From Anastrepha obliqua (taxonomy: Eukaryota; Arthropoda; Insecta; Diptera; Tephritidae): DNA of 64,000 bases. The notes beneath the pieces are model-generated. The model saw only the letters and a list, made by a program, of their open reading frames with translations, was not told where the DNA came from and searched no databases. The stretch covers positions 121,489,879-121,553,878 of the forward strand of contig NC_072896.1 of the NCBI RefSeq assembly GCF_027943255.1, given 5' to 3'. This document shows, one piece after another, positions 1 to 10,353 of this stretch. Each line of letters opens with the position of its first letter. The first letter of the stretch is position 1. A program made the translations under genes and the position numbers.

Positions 1-530
1 TATCTTTAGGTTAGAATAAATCCCTAATCACGCGACGGGCCCATAAAGCATCAACAAATTCGTCCATTACACAAAAAAGACAGCTTAACTATAATTGTGT
101 TAACCATTTCAAGCTACTGATGAAATTCACCGGGTGTGCTTTACCAGCAGGTGTAGCAAAAAAGTTAGAGCTCAGATGTTTGAATCTTAGCTCGACGAGA
201 GCAGGGCAGCTGAGAAAATGGTGCTGATATGATTCCGCCTCCTCTGTCTAAAGCTTATGCTGAAAAAACTTCAAGCAATTCCAACTTCCCCCGCAGGGAA
301 ACCTATCAGACAATGCTCGGTAGGTACGTCCAAGCTACGGCTTTGTTATTCTTAGAAATTCACTCGAGCGCCTTCCGAAGAATATCGGGACTTTGCACGT
401 TTGCGTACCAACCCAGCGCTCGCTCAGTTGACGTGAAACCAATATTTCCAGGAATAGTCTACAGGTTCTCAAGGGAACCTCAAACCTCTCATTTCGCGAG
501 GAAACCGTCTACAGGGTTCTCTTTATAGCC
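1..530 (-). mobile_element. LINE 3' fragment (ORF2 C-terminus)
   Basis: Read on the minus strand, about 180-300 encodes a decayed C-terminal segment of a non-LTR retrotransposon ORF2: the EEAES...HHFLSCPAL pattern that follows RNase H in R1/I/LOA-type LINEs. It runs on to a terminal ISSLKWLTQL-like end near 110. The remainder up to 530 is in broken frames. The fragment runs off the left edge of the window, so its 3' tail may lie outside. Clade not assigned. Confidence 0.5.
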
Positions 531-1045
531 AGCTCATCAGCCCAGCAGATTATTACTTGTATGTATTATTATTACATCAAACTTCAGTGTGTTTGCTCGT
601 AATTACTCGCCTTCTAAGCGGCTTTACCAATTGTGTAGTTTATTTGTTACTTCTGGGTTTATCTGGAGAGTCTTAGCTATAGTTGCCCTTGGTAAAGTAG
701 TAACGTACTATTACTGAGATATTTTGGAAAATCGTATTTATAATCTAAATATATATCTTAGCGTTCGTCAAATGCTGGATTGGATACTTCGAATGTGCTC
801 CTACCAGTATCAAAAATGCCCAGCAAGATTGACGGTCACCACCCCGAAAAATAGTACTTGCAATAATCAAAAAAAGTACTTGCGATAATCAATCAAAATC
901 GAAAGTTAAAGTTACGTTAAATAGCGCGGAATTAAGGAAGCAGTGGTTTGGTTGCTTGCTTCGGATCATAGATCATAGCCATATTAACTATTTACATGTG
1001 ACATGTGGCGGCCACCGTAGCCTGACTACGTGGCTAGCAGAATCT
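531..1045. other. No recognisable feature
   Basis: AT-rich sequence. I see no open frame, inverted repeat or RNA gene I can support. Confidence 0.4.
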
Positions 1046-1170
1046 CCGTACATGAAACACCAAAAGGTAGACACATTTTATTCTAATAGCGATCGCCCCT
1101 CGGCAGACAATGACAAACCTCCGAGTGTATTTCTGCCATGAAAAAGCTCCTCATACGAAATAATTTGCAC
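1046..1170 (+). mobile_element. SINE family 1, partial copy C
   Basis: The segment matches the central body of the SINE at 43304-43595. It shares the GAAACACCAAAA motif, then a stretch reading CTAATAGC then CGCCCCTCGGCAG, AACCTCCGAGTGTATTT and GCCATGAAAAAGCTCCT. The tRNA-like head is unrecognisable and the 3' half is absent, so this is a truncated, diverged copy. Confidence 0.65.
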
Positions 1171-1598
1171 CTGAGAAAGATTACCCACCGATTACTGTCA
1201 CACTTTACCACCCCGGGACCAAAGATTATTCACACTCATTCGTCAATGAAAGCGGCGGCCATATTTAAGTAACTGCGCCTTGAATTGACTTAACTTCCTT
1301 TGCATCCACCAGATTTCGATCCTCAGCGACTATTAATTGTTTCCAAACTTAAATATACCCCTTTAGAGGAAAAAAAATTCGTCTAAAGCTGTGGTCTTGG
1401 CCTATTTTGAAGACTTGGACAAATATTTTTCTCTAAAAGCATCCAAAGGTTAGACGACCGCTGAGTGAAGTGCAATGTTCTTAATGGAGATTATTTCGAA
1501 GAATAAAGATCATTTTGACAAAAGAAATGTATTCGTTTCAGGATATTTTCATTGATTATAAAACATAAACCCACTACTAACTAAGATTTGCGGTATTT
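1171..1598. other. No recognisable feature
   Basis: Noncoding, AT-rich, nothing supportable seen on either strand. Confidence 0.4.
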
Positions 1599-1599
1599 G

Positions 1600-2200
1600 G
1601 GGTTAGGTTAGGTTAGGTTAGGTTATGGTGGTAGTCGGTCCGTATGACCAACTCACTTAGACCTTACAGGTCCGTTATAATATCACTGTGCGACACGAGA
1701 ACCTTGTTTATTTATTTTCATGGAACCATTTTGAGACTCTTATGATTGGTCTTATCGTCGCGCCAGATAATACTGTAAGAGAATGGAAAAAGTGTTTACC
1801 TAGACAACCTGCTCTGATTTTAGCTAAGACTGGACAATTGCAGAGAAAGTGCTCAACTGTTTCTTCCTCTGCCTCACCTCTACAACTTCTACAATATTAA
1901 TGGGAGAAAACTCCTAGTCTCGAGGAATGCCTGTCAAACAGCCAATGACCGGTGACACAAGCCACGGCCTTCGAGATATCATCTCTTGAGATGCTGAGCA
2001 ATTCCTTTGTCCTTTTCTTGTTTATTTGCGGCCATAGTAGTCTAGCTGTTACATATGTATCTTCATCTTCCCATGAGCTTTTGATCTCTTGGCTAATGTT
2101 GTTTTTTATTATTAATTTACTCGCGGCCGAAGTTAATCCAATATGCAAATTGAAAATAATAATAATTCTTATTGTGAGCGAATTTAGCACTACGAGCTGA
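1600..2200 (-). mobile_element. LINE 3' fragment with TTAGG-type tail
   Basis: The minus strand (about 2190-1900) encodes the region after RNase H of an R1/I/LOA-type LINE (LLWPQIN, then ISKAVACVTGHWLFDRHSSRLG), ending in broken frame. The cysteine and histidine cluster follows in other frames. The element ends with about five TAACC units (1601-1625, plus strand GGTTA repeats), a common LINE 3' tail that happens to match the ancestral insect telomere repeat. The 5' side is truncated near 2200. Confidence 0.6.
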
Positions 2201-2281
2201 AAGTTCTATGTGTCAAATTTAATAATGAAATTCAGTAAGATTCTTTCGAAATTCCCAATATGACTTTGCAGTCAATATGTA

Positions 2282-3545
2282 TAGGTACGTGAACGATATG
2301 AAATGTTACCTATTCAAAACACCATAACTTTTTTGTGTGCAATTAGTTTTGATTTCAAAGACAAAATTGTTCAAAACTGATTACAATTTTAACATATATT
2401 CACTTCAGCTCGATATGACCACCTTTTGCTTTGACTATAGTCTCGAAACGGTCAAAAAATGAGTTGCATGCTGCACGAATGTGATTTTGAGGTATTTTGG
2501 CCCATTTTTGTATAATCGCTTTTTTCAGCGCATCCATACTGGCATATTTCTTAGTCCTCACCTTGCTCTCCAAAATGAGCCAGATGAAACAGTCCATCGG
2601 ATTTGCGTCTGGCGAATTCGAAAGCCATTGTGTGGGCGAAATGAAATGTGGAACATGATTTTTTTAACCATTTCACCTGTTGGAACGTCCTGTTGCGTGT
2701 CCACGGCTCTAAAGCAGCTTCTAAAACATTTTCCTGATAATAAGTTGCATTCACTTTGACACCAGGCTCGATGAATACGATTGGAGAGCGTCCATCAGCG
2801 GTCACTGCGGCCCAAACCATTACTTGCGATGGGAAATTGCTTCGAGTGGCCATACGTAGGCTCAAATGATCTGATGAGCGTTCGGTCAAGTAAACTCGAT
2901 CGTTTTGAGTTTTTATGAACTGCTCAATTGGGAAATTTGTTTCATCAGAAAACACAATGTTAGGAAATTCGCCACGTTCGTGCCAGCGCAACAACTCCTT
3001 TGGTCTTTCGAACCGAACTTTTTTTTGCTGGGGTGAAAGATCGTGTGCTTTTTGGAACTTGTAAGCCTTGACCTTGGGCTCAGTTTTCAATATGCATCGA
3101 ATGCTGTCTTGCGATATTTTCAGTACTTTGGCCATTTTTCTTCCACTTCGACGTGGATTTCATTCAAGTCGAGCCTTCACTTTCCGAACCATTTCTGGCG
3201 TTCTTGCGGTTTTTTTTGGTCCACCTCCATAGAGTTTTGCAATGCTACCTGTATCATTGTAACGTTTTATAGTGCGATACACAAACATTTTATTCACTTT
3301 AAGGTGGCTAAACTCACGAGCAAGGGCTGGTTTTGATTTTCCAGCCAAATATAACGCAATCACACTATTACGTTTGAATTCCATCACAGAAAAAAAAAAA
3401 ATTCAACAAAACTGACGCAAATGCTTTTGATGGCTTATAAACAAAATATGAAACTGTCATTAGAACAATTTTGTCGTTGATGTCATGAGCTGTTTTACAG
3501 ATACAAGCAGTGTGGAGTTGGTAACACTTCATATCGGTCACCCTG
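2282..3545 (-). mobile_element. Tc1/mariner-superfamily transposon, DD37D (maT-like), copy A
   Basis: Terminal inverted repeats are visible. The right end read inward is CAGGGTGACCGATATGAAGT and the left end has the matching GAACGATATGAAATGTTACC. The element is flanked by TA dinucleotides (2280-2281 and 3546-3547). It is about 1.26 kb and carries a broken transposase on the minus strand. A second copy with the same coding capacity lies at 21136-22740. Confidence 0.8.
2400..3387 (-). pseudogene. DD37D transposase, broken
   Basis: The intact enzyme would bind the inverted repeats and cut and paste the element at TA sites. The N-terminal helix-turn-helix part (from 3387, MMEFKRNSVIALYLAGKS) is followed in the same frame by a TGA stop at the codon before NPRRSG. 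The catalytic part then has FSDETNF (first Asp) and QNDRVYLTE. The segment with the second catalytic Asp is deleted: TFQQ is joined directly to VKWLKK where copy B has DSAPPH. The C-terminal part (from 2597) is in another frame. This copy cannot make transposase. Confidence 0.8.
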
Positions 3546-3547
3546 TA

Positions 3548-4569
3548 GAACACAAATATTTTTTGCTCTTTTGCTATGTAAAATTTTAGGGAAGCACTAG
3601 AGCTGGTCTAGCCAAAAAGAGGCTACGTCGATTTGCTTTAATCTCTGACTATATTTTTTGCTATATACACAACAACAACTGTGGTTAAATATATTTATAT
3701 TTTTTTAAAAGGACACTCCTAGCAGACGTGCATCTTCATAAGATACGTTTTTAGGTGACTGTGTGTCTGCATTTTAACCGCTAATAGACGTGCATACTTT
3801 ATAAGTTAAGTAATCGTAGATGTATGTCTAACTTTCTTTCGACTACGTTTGTTATATTGTACATATTTGTATGTATGCATAAGCATATATGCCACCTAGT
3901 CACTCACTACCTTCCACACTAGCAATACAAATTGTCTCTTGCCTATTAAGCAGGTTTAGCACAAGGGCACTGGTATTGTTAGAACAGCTGCTCTGGTTAG
4001 TTATTTTGCGTTCTTTAAGTGAGTGCTTCGCCAAAGGTCGACGTTGCATTTTGAGCGTGTCGAGCAAGGTGAATTGCCGCGCCGTGTCTATTGCCAGATG
4101 CAGTCGACTTCTTTTTTAGCTGTGTTGTTATAAACTGTGCACTTATTCTCGCTGAAGGCAAAAAATGATTGACTGCCATTGCTAGCTGTTACTGTTGCTT
4201 AAAACTCTTTGGAAGGCTGCCTATATATAGACAAGTAACTGAATGTGTTTTGTTTTGTTTTTGAAAATTTTTAAATATTTAAATGTATTCTAGAAGACAG
4301 GACCAAGCTTTTAAAATGATAGATCAGGTTAGCCAGATTGTTTGTCTAAAACAAGACACTCGGTGGCTCTTAGACGCATCGTGATACCTGCATTTGAGTT
4401 CCATCACCTACCTAAGTTACTTATACCACTCAGTTTTTTTTAAAGGAGGTAACAACTCCCCACAGTGAGACATTTTGCAAATTTCCCAGGTCTTCAAAGA
4501 AATAAGCGCCAAGATATTAAGCACGGCTTCTTTGAAGTACGAGTACAAGACAAGGAAGCTCTGGTACTG
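3548..4569. other. No recognisable feature
   Basis: AT-rich noncoding sequence with short low-complexity runs. Nothing supportable seen. Confidence 0.35.
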
Positions 4570-5335
4570 ATTTAATTATAGTGAGGTACACGCATTATAC
4601 TAGCTGGGTCCCAATAGCGCAGTGATACGTTGGAACACCTGTGCGGATGCTGGTAGTAGGATTCCACTCCAGGGTGGCCGGGAACCCAACAAAGTGTGAT
4701 GTTTTGTTGTTTCGATAAGCGAGAGAGAGCTCCTGCATTCTTTAACATATCTTGAATTGATGTGCGCTGAGGCCAGTGCCTTGATTGCTGTTTCACTATC
4801 AAAAAAACGGTAAGGTTTGTCGAAAGTAAGTCCATTAGTCTTATCGTTTTTGCTGCGTTGTCTATATCGTAGATCTCAGCTTGGAAGACGCTAGACCGGT
4901 TAGGGATATTTTTTCTACCTCGACACGAAAGCTCCATAAGTCAAAATCGGTCTGATGATCGTTTTGTACGCCCAGTGGTTTATATATGGTTTTAGACCCC
5001 ACTTTTTGCCAAATGCCCTTTTTGTCGGGCTTTCTTCATACGATCCTCGGTGTTCCTTTTCTAAGAAAGTTTTGAGTCCAGAATTATGACAAGATACTTG
5101 GCTTTAATGTATAAAGTTAGTGTTACTCAATCTATGAGCGGTAACTGAAAACTCGGTATCTTATATCTTCTAGTGAACATAACTAGTTCGGTTTTGGCTG
5201 GATTAACGATTAGACCTTTTGAAGTCGCTCGCTTAATGTTGGTTGCATGAGCCCGCTAATAGTCGAGAGAAACTTCCCTGTCATCAGGGTGACAAAAATC
5301 TGTACATCTTCCAAATACTTGCAGTGTCATCCAGG
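4570..5335 (-). mobile_element. LINE fragment (RT C-terminus and RNase H)
   Basis: The minus strand reads, in broken frames, the end of a non-LTR reverse transcriptase domain: NPAKTELVMFTRRYKIP, then KYLVIILDSKLS, then a KKARQ...FGKKWGLKP-like stretch. A decayed RNase H follows, with SSVFQAEIYDIDNAAKTIRL and CWVPGHPGVE at 4600-4900. Both belong to the R1/I/LOA group. Several stops and frameshifts are present. The upstream end abuts the TTAA-flanked element that starts at 5394. Confidence 0.7.
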
Positions 5336-5741
5336 CAGAAGTATTGGTAATTGAGGATGCTTGTAGACTACTAATCGCAAACTACTCTTTTAAGGGAGGA
5401 GCCTGGTTTATAAGGTCAAAAAAATCAATTTTTTGAAGTGAAAACTTCTTTAGAATCGTTGGGAGTGATTTGAGAAAAAGTGAAACGAAAAAGCGACACC
5501 AAAAAGAAGAAGAAAAAGATATACGTATATATATGTATGTATAGAAAATGCTTCATTACCAGGCACACAGAAGGATGGCATAAGCAAATTTAAATTTGTG
5601 AATTTATATATGTATGTATATATGCGGATATATGTATATATGTTGTGTGTATGTACATATGTGCCTCGCCACAGCAAAACATACGGTAAAATTTCTCAAG
5701 AAATCCAGCGCGCATTCATAGGCACAGCATTGCATGTACAG

Positions 5742-6169
5742 TAGGGCGGGTCGATTTAAAAATCGCTCATTGCTCTATGAAAATCGTATTGTAGGGATCA
5801 AAATAAGAAACTTTGCCGAAGGAACCATACCTCTAAAACGAATTCTGATGTCCCCCAATTTCAAAATATCACCATTTTTGGCCTTTACATGAAAAAATCA
5901 GCTAAATGGCTATGTTTTTTCTTTATTTTTATTTATTTATAATATTATCTATTTTTTCTCTTAAGAAATTTATTTAGTCAGAACATATGTAAATGAATGA
6001 ATGTGAGTTATAGAAAAGAAACTAAAAAGTTCGACCCATATTGGGGGACATCAGAAATCGTTTTAGAGGTATGGTTCCTTCGGCAAAATTTCTTATTCTG
6101 ATCCCTAGAATATGATTTTCACAGAGCAATGGGCGATTTTTTTGCCTTCCCACAAATCGACCCGGCCTA
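5742..6169. mobile_element. MITE with ~130-bp inverted repeats and 8-bp TSD (hAT-like)
   Basis: Two arms (5742-5868 and 6042-6169) are inverted copies that share GAAGGAACCATACCTCTAAA and a TGATGTCCCCCA-like inner edge. Ends read TAGGGCGGGTCG and TAGGCCGGGTCG. Perfect 8-bp duplications ATGTACAG flank it (5734-5741, 6170-6177). An 8-bp duplication plus a YARNG-type terminus fits hAT. It has no coding capacity and could fold into a long hairpin. Confidence 0.8.
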
Positions 6170-6416
6170 ATGTACAGTAACCTTGAACAGGCAGCTGCGG
6201 TTGTCGAGCATTTAGAAACATATATTTACATACATATATGGGTGCAAACATATTTACGGAGCCGCGGGCACTCGACTTGACAAAAATTGAATATTGGCAA
6301 ATAATTCTTCGCGAAATATTCCAATATTGACTATTTTCGAATTGTCGAGAAAATTAGCATATGGGCGGCTCGTTTTATGAATGAAAGTACTTGCTCTTAG
6401 AACTATGAGCTCGAAT

Positions 6417-6590
6417 TTATAAATCAATTTTTTGATGATGAGTTTTTGTTGCACAGTACAATAGTTGAAACTGTTCGGCGCCGCCGCGACTGTTCAGCGC
6501 TATGGCAACTAGGATGATGGCCGCTACGCCTGCGCCTATTAATGCATTTTGTTCTTGGCATAGAATTTTAGCTTTGGACGACATACGCAT
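6417..6590 (-). CDS. Small ORF with one predicted membrane segment (doubtful)
   Basis: A 57-codon ATG-initiated frame on the minus strand. Residues 16-32 (ALIGAGVAAIILVAIAL) form one strongly hydrophobic stretch, preceded by a basic N-terminus (MRMSSKAK). I do not recognise a family. It lies inside the non-autonomous TTAA element, so it may be chance. No promoter or splice context was identified. Confidence 0.15.
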   Translation of the reverse strand: MRMSSKAKILCQEQNALIGAGVAAIILVAIALNSRGGAEQFQLLYCATKTHHQKIDL

Positions 6591-7716
6591 TTACAGGAAT
6601 AAAGTGAGTGGCCTGTGTGTGCGGTTGTATGTAGATGCATATGTGTATATTAATAAGGATTGTTTTGCTGGAAGTTCAGAACACAAATATGTATGTACGT
6701 ACATAGGCTAGGCCATAGTATAGCATACATACATATGTATAAAAAATTCAAACCAAGCGTCCTACGAATGTTTGCGTGTATGTTAGAACGTCTGTGTAAT
6801 ATACGACAGAAAAAAAACACAATTGACACGGTATTTCAAAGATATGTTGACAACATCGAAACCAAAGCATTTGTATCATATTTTAGCTATCATAAGCCAC
6901 TCATATCATTTGTTGAAATTGAAAACATTGAGGATGAATAAAATATGAACTTTATAGCAATATTTTAATGAACCTATAATTATCCCGCTCCTAATGCTGC
7001 CTTCGTCTCATTCTCTCTCAGTTTGTTTTACGGAAGGTTTCACTTCTATCGCGTCTAACCGTTAGACTGGTATTTTTTTTTTCGTTTTAAGCGATTCCTA
7101 ATATATTTCAGAATATTCACACAAAGTTACAGAGCCTAATCCTCAATATTTCCGTAGATACAAAGCCAAAGGTAGGCGAGCGTTAGGTAGTTACGCTGTG
7201 ACCGGACAGCTGTAGTACAAACTTTATCTTCTTTTCTCGACTTTTCATTTTTATGATTTCTTTGAATTGGCGTACATGAATGAATCATAGCTTGTTCCCT
7301 TCAGTATTAAATTCTCTTCTATTTGAACTAACAAAATAGATTAAAAAATTTTTTTCAAGATTTTTATACCAAGTTGAAGTGCATTTTTTTTTATAGAAAG
7401 GCATTTTGTTCTTTAAAACCTCCAAGAAGTTGAAATTTTGGAATTTCTCTCAGTTTTCTTAGTTCATCTAGAATAAAAAATCATGATAATTAGAAATCCA
7501 TTAGAATTTTTTGCTTTAGATAATAATTACGAGCTCTACTATTTTCTATGTTAAACATTTTTTTTCAACTTATTTTAACCAGTACAACAATTTTTTATAC
7601 TTTTTAAATGTTCATTAAAAGATAGAAAAAACTTTGCAGTGCTAAACTAATTTTTTCTTTAAAAAAATCGCAAAGAGATGCATTTTTAGACCTCATAAAC
7701 CAGGCTCCCCCCTTAA

Positions 7717-8362
7717 GGGCAATATAGTTATTCAAGCTGCAATGCAGGCTCTGAATTCAGCTCCAACCTTGAAACTAGTGGAATAAAGTAGGAATAGCCT
7801 TACCACCGTGAATGAAAACCATAACGTTCACCTTAATCTGCGTCCCGGGACATTGGAGCATTGAAGGAAACGAGAAAGCAGACGAACTGGCAAAATCCCC
7901 CATCCCCCATCTGCCATGAGTAACAACAGAATCGGTACTCCCACCACCGAGTGCAATGCAATCTCCTGGAATGCAATCTCCTCAAAGTACCTCCGAATCG
8001 TAGATTGTAAATGGAGGGATCAGACGATATGCAAGGTTGTGGCCCACCAAAAACCATAAATAAACGTCAACACTAAATAAAATGAAACGAAGAGATGCTT
8101 GCACGCTCACAGCAGTGATAACTGGCTTCTGGGTCATAGGAGAGCAGGCTGCCAAAATGGGTATCCCTTACAATTTTACTACCATAGTTGTATCAATCGA
8201 AGAAAAAGGAAACTGTCTTCCACTTCCTCTGTGAATGCCCTGCCTTATGGAAGGCGAGTGTGTTCACCCTTGGCAAACCGCTCTTTGAAAACCTCGAAGA
8301 GCTGGCCGGCATAGACGTAAACAACCTTATCAAGTTTCTCAACCGCACAGACTGGATATAGT
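7717..8362 (+). mobile_element. LINE 3' fragment (RNase H to ORF2 end)
   Basis: Plus-strand reading in three broken pieces shows the RNase H tail (IQAAMQALNSA, then CVPGHWSIEGNEKADELAKS). The region TAVITGFWVIGEQAAKMGIPYN follows, then KETVFHFLCECPALWK with its Cys/His cluster. It ends in VNNLIKFLNRTDWI with a TAG stop at about 8360. The type is R1/I/LOA. It lies in the opposite direction to the LINE fragment at 4570-5335, so the two are unrelated insertions on either side of the TTAA element. Confidence 0.75.
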
Positions 8363-9015
8363 CGTGAAGGAATAACCCGTATGACTTGTTGATAGCGCTA
8401 ACTGGATTCTTAGCGAATCAACACTTAAACCCACCAACCATCACAAGCCATCATAAAAACACCAGTTGAAATATATTTTGTATGGCTGGCCAAAAACTTA
8501 GAGAAGCTTACAGCTTAAGCCCGCCATTTGAATCGTTCCTTGCAAAGCTTCCTCAATATAACAAAGACGTCGCAGGCTGCACGCCTTTAAGCCTTTCGCG
8601 GTTTTCGAAATGGATTTTTTTCCTTATTCCTACAGCTACTCCAGCAGACATTGATTAGGAGCTCCGACCCAGGCTAATAGTACAGTACCCCGTTATTGCT
8701 ACTGTAAGAAACCGCATGTTCATCGTTGAGTGCCTCTGTATAGGTATTCCCTTCATTCATTGAATGTTGGCTAAATAGAACGCGATACCGGCCACCAGGC
8801 AACTGGAAAAACGGGCAACCTCGAGAAGTTTGTATACTTTTGTTAAATTTCTCAAATGTCTCTGAATTTTTCCTCATTCACTTCACTTGTCTTCTTCATT
8901 TCACTTATGCTGCAGGACACATGCAGATGGGCGCAACAAAATTCGAACCTTTCTATTTAATTTTAAAGAGGCTTATAATTTCCGTTGATTTTAAATAATT
9001 TTTATCTTTGATGAA
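8363..9015. other. No recognisable feature
   Basis: Unassigned noncoding sequence. The 67-codon frame at 8674-8877 (minus) resembles nothing I know. Confidence 0.35.
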
Positions 9016-9195
9016 AGGATGTATTTGTTATGTACGTCTTGATATGCTTTCACACATGGAAGGAGTAGGACAGTTATATGCTCCCTCCAAATGGGTTTTA
9101 TGAGCAGCTTCTTCATGGCAGAAATACACTTGGAGGTTTGCCTTTGTCTGACGAGGGGTGATCGCTACCAGAAAAAAAAACTTTTTCTATCATTC
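9016..9195 (-). mobile_element. SINE family 1, partial copy D
   Basis: On the minus strand the segment matches the body and part of the 3' half of the SINE at 43304-43595. It shares GGCAAACCTCC(A/G)AGTGTATTT, GCCATGAAGAAGCTGCTCAT, and more weakly the later GTGGAACAACATCAAGACG region. The head and 3' end are missing. Strongly diverged. Confidence 0.55.
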
Positions 9196-9449
9196 GGTAT
9201 TTCATGAAGACTCTTCTATTCAAGCCACTGTGACTAAAGGCATAAAAACATTACGAAAAAGGAGGGGGATATGCGTAGCTCTTTTGGTAACGCCGAAAGT
9301 ATATTAAATTGAATATCATAATTGAATATCATATCATCTCATTTTAAACAAAAATCCAACTTGGATCAAGAATTTGTGCACTAGTTACAGTGAGAGATCT
9401 ATGTTTTCTGCGGTATTTCTATGCATGAATGGTTGAATGATTGTTTTTG

Positions 9450-10255
9450 TTTTTGTTTTTTTTTTTTTTTTTGGTGGGTGAGGTAGGGTTCAAAATGGAT
9501 TCGCACTTACAGCGACCGTCGTCTACTGGGTCGTGTGGTGTGGCAGCCCTTCCCGGAACTGCTTTCTATATTACTTTGGGAGGGCCCCGAGCGGCATCCA
9601 TAAAGGACCAATTCTATTCACCCACGTCTGGGTCCACTATATTTGTAGCCAACTTTCATGCTATAGGCTCGTCTTCTTGTGTCTCTATCTGTGCGGCTTC
9701 GCTTTGTTGCACTGTGTCGAGGTCTATCTTATTTTCCGTAATACGTTCTCGATGCATTTCTTTACCGCGTTCCAGCTGTCCTCGCGTTCGAGCATTTTGC
9801 TGGTTATGTTGCTCGGTGCAATATCGCCAATCTGATCCCTCAGAGCGCTTCGCAGTTTATGCACTTGGAATCGGTTACCTTGCTCATACGGTATAGGTAA
9901 CTCCGGAAGTATCCGTGGCCCGAGAGGAACTGAGCAGTTCACTTCTCCGAAGTTCCTTTGGACCCATTTGTCAATTGATGGAATAAGTTTCGTCGTCCAT
10001 CTGCCACTCGGTTCAATGCCTTTGCCACCGCAGCATGGTTTGGCGTCTCCGTTCTGAGAAGCTAGTGATGACGTTTTTCTTCTTGTAGTCCCACGCATCC
10101 ATTCGTTCCCGGACCATGAGCTCGATGGGTATCTGACCACTGATCAAAAAGATTGCAGTGCCGGAGACAGTGCGGTAGGCTGAGACAACTCTGAGTGCCG
10201 CTGCTCGTTGGACAGCCTCCAGTGCTTTGCGTTTGGCTTTGTATATCATCAAATA
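9450..10255 (-). mobile_element. R1-clade LINE 3' fragment with poly(A) tail
   Basis: The minus strand encodes, in two broken frames, the typical R1 region downstream of the reverse transcriptase: KRKALEAVQRAAALRVVSAY, then IFLISGQIPIELMVRERMDAW. WTTKLIPSIDKWVQRNFGEV follows, then the C-terminal SNITSKMLEREDSWNAVKKC. The plus-strand T-run at 9455-9471 is the poly(A) tail. There is a stop after RWQRH. The 5' end is truncated near 10255. Confidence 0.75.
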
Positions 10256-10353
10256 TATAACATTAAGTATATCATCAAAATTTAAATAGACAAAGTCAAG
10301 AAACTCCGCTGAATTAGTTTCAACGTTCGTAAAAACAATAATGAAATTATATA

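Larger units (their letters stand above)
5394..7712. mobile_element. TTAA-flanked non-autonomous DNA transposon (Kolobok-like)
   Basis: Imperfect 24-bp terminal inverted repeats, beginning GGGAGGAGCCTGGTTTAT at the left and GGGGGGAGCCTGGTTTAT at the right read inward, are each bordered by TTAA (5390-5393 and 7713-7716). TTAA duplication is known for piggyBac and Kolobok. Ends starting with G favour Kolobok over piggyBac, whose ends start CCY. No transposase frame is present. The interior is AT-rich, has TATG-type microsatellites and carries a hAT-like MITE (5742-6169). Confidence 0.65.

Noticed and set aside
1600..1626. A true interstitial telomere
   Set aside because: Only five units and they directly follow LINE coding relics as a tail; flies lack TTAGG telomeres.
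5742..6169. Mutator or P assignment for the hairpin MITE
   Set aside because: Termini do not match the P repeat and 8-bp duplication plus TAGGG ends fit hAT better.
9441..9896. 151-codon and 100-codon plus-strand frames
   Set aside because: They are antisense shadows of the R1-like fragment on the minus strand and begin in its poly(A) tail.
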